Assembly: GCA_027186245.1 (NCBI GenBank)
Contig: CP114500.1
Span: 5,962,001-6,026,000 of the forward strand
Origin: Coriaria nepalensis
Lineage: Eukaryota > Streptophyta > Magnoliopsida > Cucurbitales > Coriariaceae
Length of the DNA: 64,000 nucleotides
Reading direction: 5' to 3'
Within the stretch, counting starts at the first letter, position 1, and every line of letters begins with the position of its first letter. A model generated the notes under the pieces. The model searched no databases and had not been told where the DNA came from. It was given only the letters and a program-made list of their open reading frames with translations. The position numbers were made by a program, and so were the translations under genes. This document shows positions 58,261-64,000 of this stretch, one piece after another.

Positions 58261-59145
58261 TTTATGAGTAGTCAAAAGTCCCACCGATACCGGAGTAATA
58301 CTGGTATCCGTTCCGATCTCGATTATCTTGATTTCAAGATTAAAATCATGAGTTCTGACCTGGTATCAGGGGATGGGCTTTTTTTTTCTTTTTTTAAAGC
58401 CCGACCGGGGCTAGGTTGATTTTTTTTAATATTTTAATTATTTTGCTTTTTTGAAAGATAAAAATGGTAGAATTTACTATAGGCTCTCAGAGTCGAAGCT
58501 AAATATAGTAAGAAACTTTGGAGTAGCAGTAGAATAAGGAGAGCAGTAGAGGTAGAGAGGTATGATCATGGTCCAAGAGTAGAGGAACTAACTTCGACTT
58601 CAAAGAAACCTCTTCCCTCCAGTTGTATGCACACCTCTTATGCATAGAATCACGTGAGGTACCTATGGTTGCGCCTGCATATAGATTGAGCCAGAGTTTA
58701 GTTTCAGCTTCTCTTCCTCACCCGCCTCGGAGAAATTTATATCACCTTTTATAAATTGAATCTGATAAATGTAATATCTTAGCAATGGATATAAATATTT
58801 TTTTTAACGGTTAAAATATGGTCATTATTATTATAGAGCAAATGCAATATCTCTATATTTCTCCTTTCGTCCCAAGAAATCTTTATCCTATATGAACACA
58901 AAACCTCAAAAAACTTTTCAATCTTAATTCAAAACAAATTCTGATACGAACTCCACCAAAAATTGTGACGAAACCCGATAACAATGATGATCTGGAACCC
59001 CAAGATCTTATAGACAAGATTTGATGAGCCTTGACCTGTCACCAAGTTAGATGAGAACCAAGACTATGAGGGATTGAAACGCCACACCAAGAAATCTAAA
59101 AATCTCTTAAGAATCAAGGTGATAAGTTTGGTTTCTTGAATGCCA

Positions 59146-60769
59146 CAAGATTAACTTGATAAGTTCATAAGTTCTCTCAAGAATAAATAGGAGCATAATA
59201 CCTCACAATGATAGTAATTTTCTTAAAATCCAAAATATGGTTATCAAATTCATACAACCCTTCTTATATACTTGGGATAACTCTCCATGAATGGGAAAAG
59301 ACACAACTCAGCTTTAAAAGCAACACAAACATCAAAATAAACAAGTCCCCACATTTTTTTTTATCGATTAGACTTCTAAAAGTAGCCAAAAAAAAAAAAC
59401 TAAAGTTACTAGATTCAATATACTTAACATAACCAACCAAGACTATCAACATTCCCCTATTTAATATCTTTGAAACTCACAAGTTCACACCCTTTAATGG
59501 TCAAACTATGTTGGTCAAGTTTTTACATTCTAATTAGTCTCTTCAATCGCATGGATGATATGGACTAGGCCTTGATTATCATTTGAGCTCATCTTGGTTT
59601 TTTTAGAATCAGTCCAATTCTCTTGTATTAGTCCATTTAGTGCCTTTTTGAAACATTTGGCTCTAAGTCTTGTAATTGGGCCACTAGGAAGTGACAAACG
59701 GTCTTGTGCAAATTCAGCTCCATTCCCATGTGTATGATCAACTTGTCTCGCTCCTTGGTTTTCAACAAATTCTCAGTAATCCTAAGCCAAGAGATATTAG
59801 GATTTCCTCACCGGTTATAATTCTAACATAAATACCGCATATATATATATATATTTTTTTTTTTAAAACTCTTCTAATTTGCAACCCTCTTTATAGGTAT
59901 CAAATCTGGATAAAAACCCTCAAATCAAAAACTAAGATTTCTCCGAATCAATCCTAATCATAGCTACAAGATTAACTTGATAAGTTCATAAGTTCTCTCA
60001 AGAATAAAGAGGAGCATAAGACCTCACAAAGATAGTAATTTTCTTAAAACCCAAAATATGGTTATCAAATTCATACAACCCTTCTTATATACTTGGAATA
60101 CCCCTCCATGAATTCCCACATAAACATCAAAATAAATAAGTCCCCACATTTTTTTATCTCTTGGACTTCTAAAAGCAGCAAAAAAAAAAAAAAAAAAACT
60201 AAAGTGACTAGATTCAATATACTTAACATAACCAACCAAGACCATCAACATTCCCCTATTTAATATCCTTGAAACTCACAAGTTCACATCCTTTAATAGT
60301 CAGACTATGTTGACCACGTTTTTGCATTCTAATCAGCATCTTCAATCGCTTGGATGATATGGACGAAGCCTTGATTATCATTTGAGCCAATCTTGGTTTT
60401 TTTAGAATCAGTCCAATTCTCTTGGATTAGTCCATTTAGTGCCTCCTTGAAATGTTTAGCTCTAAATCTTGTAATTGGGCCACTAGGAAGTGACAAAGGG
60501 TCTTGTGCAAATTCAGCTCCATTCCTATGTGTATGATCAACTTGTCTCACTCCTTAGTTTGCATCAAATTCTCAATAATCCTAAGCCAGAGATATTAAGG
60601 CTTCCTCACCGGTTAGAATTCTAACATAAATACCGCATATATATATATATATTTAAAAAAACTCTTCTAATTTGCAACCCTCTTTATAGATATCGAATCT
60701 TGATCAAAACCCTCTAATCAAAAGCTAAGATGTCTCCAAATCAATCCTAATCATACCTACAATTCTTGA
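59146..60769. repeat. 821-bp direct tandem duplication with a possible retroelement end
   Basis: Two diverged copies (about 59146-59966 and 59967-60769) are offset by 821 bp; TTAACTTGATAAGTTCATAA occurs at 59151 and 59972. In each copy a minus-strand reading contains GPITRFRAKHFKEALNGLI (best seen at 60430-60490), a motif typical of the C-terminal end of plant Ty3/gypsy Pol, and then AAATAGGGGAA followed by TGTTGATGGTC, which looks like a purine tract next to the start of an LTR. The unit therefore may be the 3' end of a gypsy element, duplicated in tandem. Confidence 0.6.
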
Positions 60770-60779
60770 ATCTAATTAA

Positions 60780-61510
60780 ACATGATCTTGAAAAAGAAAG
60801 ACAGATGAATGAGTACAAGACTGGTTTGATCTCTGAAGGATCTATAGATCATTATCATTCACCTGATTGGTTTCATCGGTTGGTGAATCTAGAATTAATA
60901 GAAAGGAATAGAGGCATGCTTGAACAACTTTTTTGGATACCCTAAGCATAAGAGAACTCCTCGATTCGAAATCAAACCACCCATTATCATGATCAAGCAT
61001 GATCATAACCTGAATAAGAAGTTATCATCAACAAGTGAGCGAGCTAATAAGAAACTGATTAATATTTTTACTAGCCCAACGAAGATGGTCATGAAGACGA
61101 AGAAGAAGATCGTGGCTAGTAAATGCTCAGAAGACCATTAAGCAGATTGAAGAAGGCCAACTTCCGCAATGGTACATAAATAAAATCATGGAGATGGGTG
61201 GTTATAATGTGAGGCCACTCATTAAGAAGACATTAACTCCTACTCAAATGAGTAGGGATCATGGTAGGTTAGCATTACCCGCAAATCAGATTCAATACAA
61301 AGACTTCTTGGGCAAGGCAAAAAAGGACACACTCACCTTAAAGCAAGGGACACAAAATGTCGGTTTGAGAGCTTGAGATGGAACTAAAGGTGGGGAGTAT
61401 GAATTCTACTCAAACATATAATCTGATAAGGCAATAGAATGAGGTCTCTACATAATACAACTTGCTAACGTGAAAATTTATCTCGCTGAAGGGTTTCAAA
61501 GTGAACAATG
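60780..61510 (+). pseudogene. B3-domain (DUF313 type) pseudogene
   Basis: Plus-strand pieces read QLPQWYINKIMEMGGYNVRP, then KKTLTPTQMSRDHGRLALP, then ANQIQYKDFLGKAKKD and NVGLRA followed by stop-D. Plant DUF313 B3 proteins have the order LPxxxxxKIxEMGGYDV, KxLxxTDxxxxxxRLSMP, NQI, DFL and VxLRxWDM, so the match is specific; the Trp codon of the last motif is TGA here. The preceding part (60920-61139: ANKKLINIF, basic KMVMKTKKKIV) also fits the family's N-terminal region but is separated by a stop at 61139. More stops follow to 61510. The family are plant nuclear DNA-binding proteins; this copy cannot make one. Confidence 0.65.
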
Positions 61511-62950
61511 TGTTCTAAGACCAGCAGACCTACACACCTAAAAATAAGGGGTGGCCAAGTTATGGTTGGCTAACCCCCTCCGATGATCAAGTCAATAAGA
61601 ATACTTCGAGAAATATTAAAGGAAAAGTAGCAATATGAAAGTTGGATTACGTCTCCCAATAAAGTTTAGCTTTTATATCTTTGACATGGACACAAATCTT
61701 AGTTGCCTTTACACGTGTCATCCTTTTATTATTTAGTACATTAATTGTACTTTGAACATGCTTCACCATTAATGGTAGCACCTTCCCTGCCATGACAGAG
61801 ATTTACTCCTTCTGTGATGTTAGAGCAACCCCTTTTAGTTTTGTTCGTATTTTAATCACCTCTTCATGCTCAACCCCTAAGGCTCATGGATGTTTTTAGC
61901 CTCGGAACACCCTTCCTAGATATTCAGATCTCCATCATAACAAGCCGAAGAGCGGCCTCATCTCCCCAGCTCCTCATCCTCTAGTTCCTCAAACTGCTAT
62001 ACTACTAAGTTAATTATCATGTTGGGCGTGAAGTTGGCTCATCTCCTTAGCTCAGTTGCTCCTTATAATTCTCCTTGATCTCGTGGTATTTTGGATTTAA
62101 CAGTTAGTCCATTATTATGCAGACTGAACTTGTGAGGGACGTGTGACACTTCGGCCAAAAATTATGCATATAATTTTAACAATACCTTTTATGACACTTA
62201 CATGGGAATACGCAACATCGCATTAATTACTTTTCACGCCAAATTCCTTTCAAACTTCGCGTCCATAGCTCTTCTTAACACATAACCTTCTCCTAATGGT
62301 GTTAGTTCTCTCCTTCTCCTAATGGTGTTAGTTCTCTCCTTCTCCTTCCCCTTCCCCTTCCCTTCTTATTTCTTTTCTCCTTTACTCTTATTCTAACTCA
62401 CTCCATTCTCTCTCTATCTCGCATTCGCTCTCAAGAAAACTTCATCTCTTCCTCCGATCGCGCACATAATCCAATGTTTTGGCGAATCTACTCCAGTGAA
62501 GCTCTTCTGCGCGTCTTCCTAATCACTTTTCCTGTGCATGGTCCTCCTCTCTCATTTTGCAACCATGTCTGATCGAGTAATTTTTCTCACTTTTTTTTGT
62601 TGGCATAAATTTCTTCGTGTTCATATTTTCTATTTTTCGCCTTTTCAAATTTCTTCAAAATATGCCTTTTGATCCATAATTGTGGAATAGTTAAGTGGTT
62701 TTGGTGTTTTTGACTTCAAAAAATCCACCATTTTTTCTCGGGTTTTTCTTATAAACATTTTGACCACCTAAGTCTACAAAATAAAATTCATGAAATTACA
62801 TATGTTCTTGATGTGTACGTTATCAATCATCCATGTGAGACGATCTAATAAGACTTCGAACACGAGACCCTTTTGACAAAACACAATCAGATCGAAATTC
62901 AATAAACATAAACTGTAGAAGCATCGCAAAAGCTTTTTTTCCATGTTATA
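61511..62950. other. Intergenic, possibly LTR-derived DNA
   Basis: No gene seen. 61540-62330 has features often found in plant LTRs (GGCTAACCCCCTCCGATGAT near 61580, then a CT-rich leader-like stretch at 62280-62470 with a duplicated TCCTAATGGTGTTAGTTC at about 62293 and 62317). No ends were matched. 62580-62950 is plain AT-rich sequence. Confidence 0.35.
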
Positions 62951-63292
62951 CATACTACTCTGCTAAGATTACAGATTACCAAAGATGACACCAAGTGAGA
63001 TTCAGAAATCGTTGGAAACGCAAACGACTTTTTCCTTTTAACCAAACAAACGTTTGGGGAACACAAAAAACCACCAAAAAAAAAAAACATAATAAAATTA
63101 CAATATCACGTAGGAAAAGCACATACTACTCTGCTAAGATTACAGATTACCAAAGATGACACCAAGTGAGATTCAGAATTCGTTGGAAACGCAAACGACT
63201 TTTTCCTTTTAACCAAACAAACGTTTGGGGAACACAAAAAACCACAAAAAAAAAAAAAACAGAATAAAATTACAATATCACGGAGGAAAAGC
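62951..63292. repeat. 171-bp direct duplication in the likely CLASP 3' UTR
   Basis: Two adjacent copies (62951-63121 and 63122-63292) start CATACTACTCTGCTAAG and are nearly identical, differing at AAATCG/AATTCG and in a poly-A length. The arrangement is a perfect head-to-tail junction. It lies 140-480 bp beyond the stop of the CLASP-like exon on the minus strand. Confidence 0.9.
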
Positions 63293-63429
63293 AGCACAAA
63301 ATAAATGACCAAATAGACACGCATCATCAATGTATTCACACAATTTACAAATACACAAAAATGAACAAGGGAAAATACAGAGAAGACGACAATACAATTT
63401 TCACAACAAATAAAACAGGGAAAGCTTAA

Positions 63430-63588
63430 TCATTGATTAGCATCTATTGACGTATTTGTTCTTGCCTGAGAGATTCGATTAGCATATATTGTGACCAGTC
63501 TTAGTTGTGTGCTGTTGAGAGCTTCCAAGTGCGGCAAAAACTGTTTCCCAAGCATAATGTAGATATCCACTAAACAGAAAACAACAGT
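63430..63588 (-). CDS. CLASP: CLASP-like microtubule-associated protein, last coding exon
   Basis: The exon opens after a splice acceptor (TGGGACAG on the minus strand, 63589-63596) and reads TVVFCLVDIYIMLGKQFLPH, LEALNSTQLRLVTIYANRIS and a short tail to TGA at 63430. From memory the C-terminal TOG/HEAT-like end of plant CLASP has this arrangement, including TVVFCLVDIYIMLGK and STQxRLVTIYANRISQAR. CLASP stabilises cortical microtubules and tethers them to the cell cortex. The remaining exons are beyond the right edge. The alternative is another HEAT-repeat protein; I am moderately sure. Confidence 0.65.
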   Translation of the reverse strand, partial: TVVFCLVDIYIMLGKQFLPHLEALNSTQLRLVTIYANRISQARTNTSIDANQ

Positions 63589-64000
63589 CTGTCCCACCCA
63601 TTCATACAACCAAAGCAAGGAACAGAATTAGTAAAACAGAAATACACAAGGTGAAACAAACACATGTAACTGAAATACAAGCTCGACGTTTAGCCTTGAA
63701 GTAATAATGTTGTTGTTCAAGGAATTTACTAGAATGACGTTTCTAGAATCTAGAATGGCTTATTTTAATTATATTTTCCGAGTCTAAACTGAATTTCATG
63801 ACCCGAAATCGGACTTTGAGCCTAAACTGAGGATTAATAAGTGTTCCCGAATAAAGCCACAATTTAGGTATAAAATCCAATTTGAGCCCACAAACCACTA
63901 GTTCTTCAATTGCTCATATAAATGAATTCCAATTTATCCCACAAAGCCAGGATAAGTTTTCTAAAGCCTAGTTTATACCAAAGAATAGTTTAGAACTCTA
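63589..64000 (-). other. Part of the last intron of the CLASP-like gene
   Basis: Non-coding sequence upstream of the last exon. No further exon was recognised before the window ends. Confidence 0.5.

Larger units (their letters stand above)
56251..59145. other. Intergenic DNA, no gene seen
   Basis: Contains an AT run (56627-56655), the 71-bp repeat at 56690-56990, GC-rich duplicated patches at 57850-58260 and plain AT-rich sequence. Short open frames (57425-57619, 58073-58419, both strands) have no recognisable domain. Confidence 0.55.

Overview
The window looks like nuclear DNA of a eudicot flowering plant. Host genes are split by many GT-AG introns, intergenic DNA is AT-rich with microsatellites, and plant Ty1/Copia elements, Tourist-like MITEs and hAT and MULE relics are common. 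The species cannot be named from this sequence alone.

Five host loci can be supported. (1) A JmjC oxygenase of the JMJ31 type (+, 2441-20186, 15 exons, 555 codons) follows a MULE transposase relic. Its intron 8 (4946-16613) holds an 11-kb nested pile of Copia elements: A (minus), B inside A (minus) and C (plus), bounded by a perfect 5-bp target duplication. (2) An INDETERMINATE DOMAIN (IDD) zinc-finger transcription factor (-, 24896-27467, 3 exons, 555 codons). (3) A class A heat shock factor (-, 39597-40803, 2 exons, 308 codons) with heat-shock-element-like motifs and a TATA box upstream, and a six-copy 127-bp minisatellite just past its 3' end. (4) An ETO1-like protein, EOL1 type (-, 41547-50720, 5 exons, 888 codons), with a young, nearly complete Copia element (D) in intron 3 and a MITE in intron 2. 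(5) The last coding exon of a CLASP-like microtubule protein (-, 63430-63588) at the right edge.

Between these lie two more 5'-truncated Copia elements side by side (E and F, 29310-about 35980), a Tourist-like MITE (22460-22763), a hAT transposase relic (54330-56250), an 821-bp tandem duplication carrying a possible gypsy Pol end (59146-60769), a B3-domain (DUF313) pseudogene (60780-61510) and a 171-bp duplication in the likely CLASP 3' UTR.

The host genes do not form a pathway. The heat shock factor lies directly downstream of EOL1 on the same strand with 743 bp between the coding regions. The main story is transposable elements reshaping introns. C and D are two copies of one Copia family in the introns of two different genes, one sense and one antisense to the other along the chromosome but each in the same direction as its host gene. 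A and B are two copies of a second family that nested and apparently recombined. I saw no evidence of a new defence or biosynthetic system.
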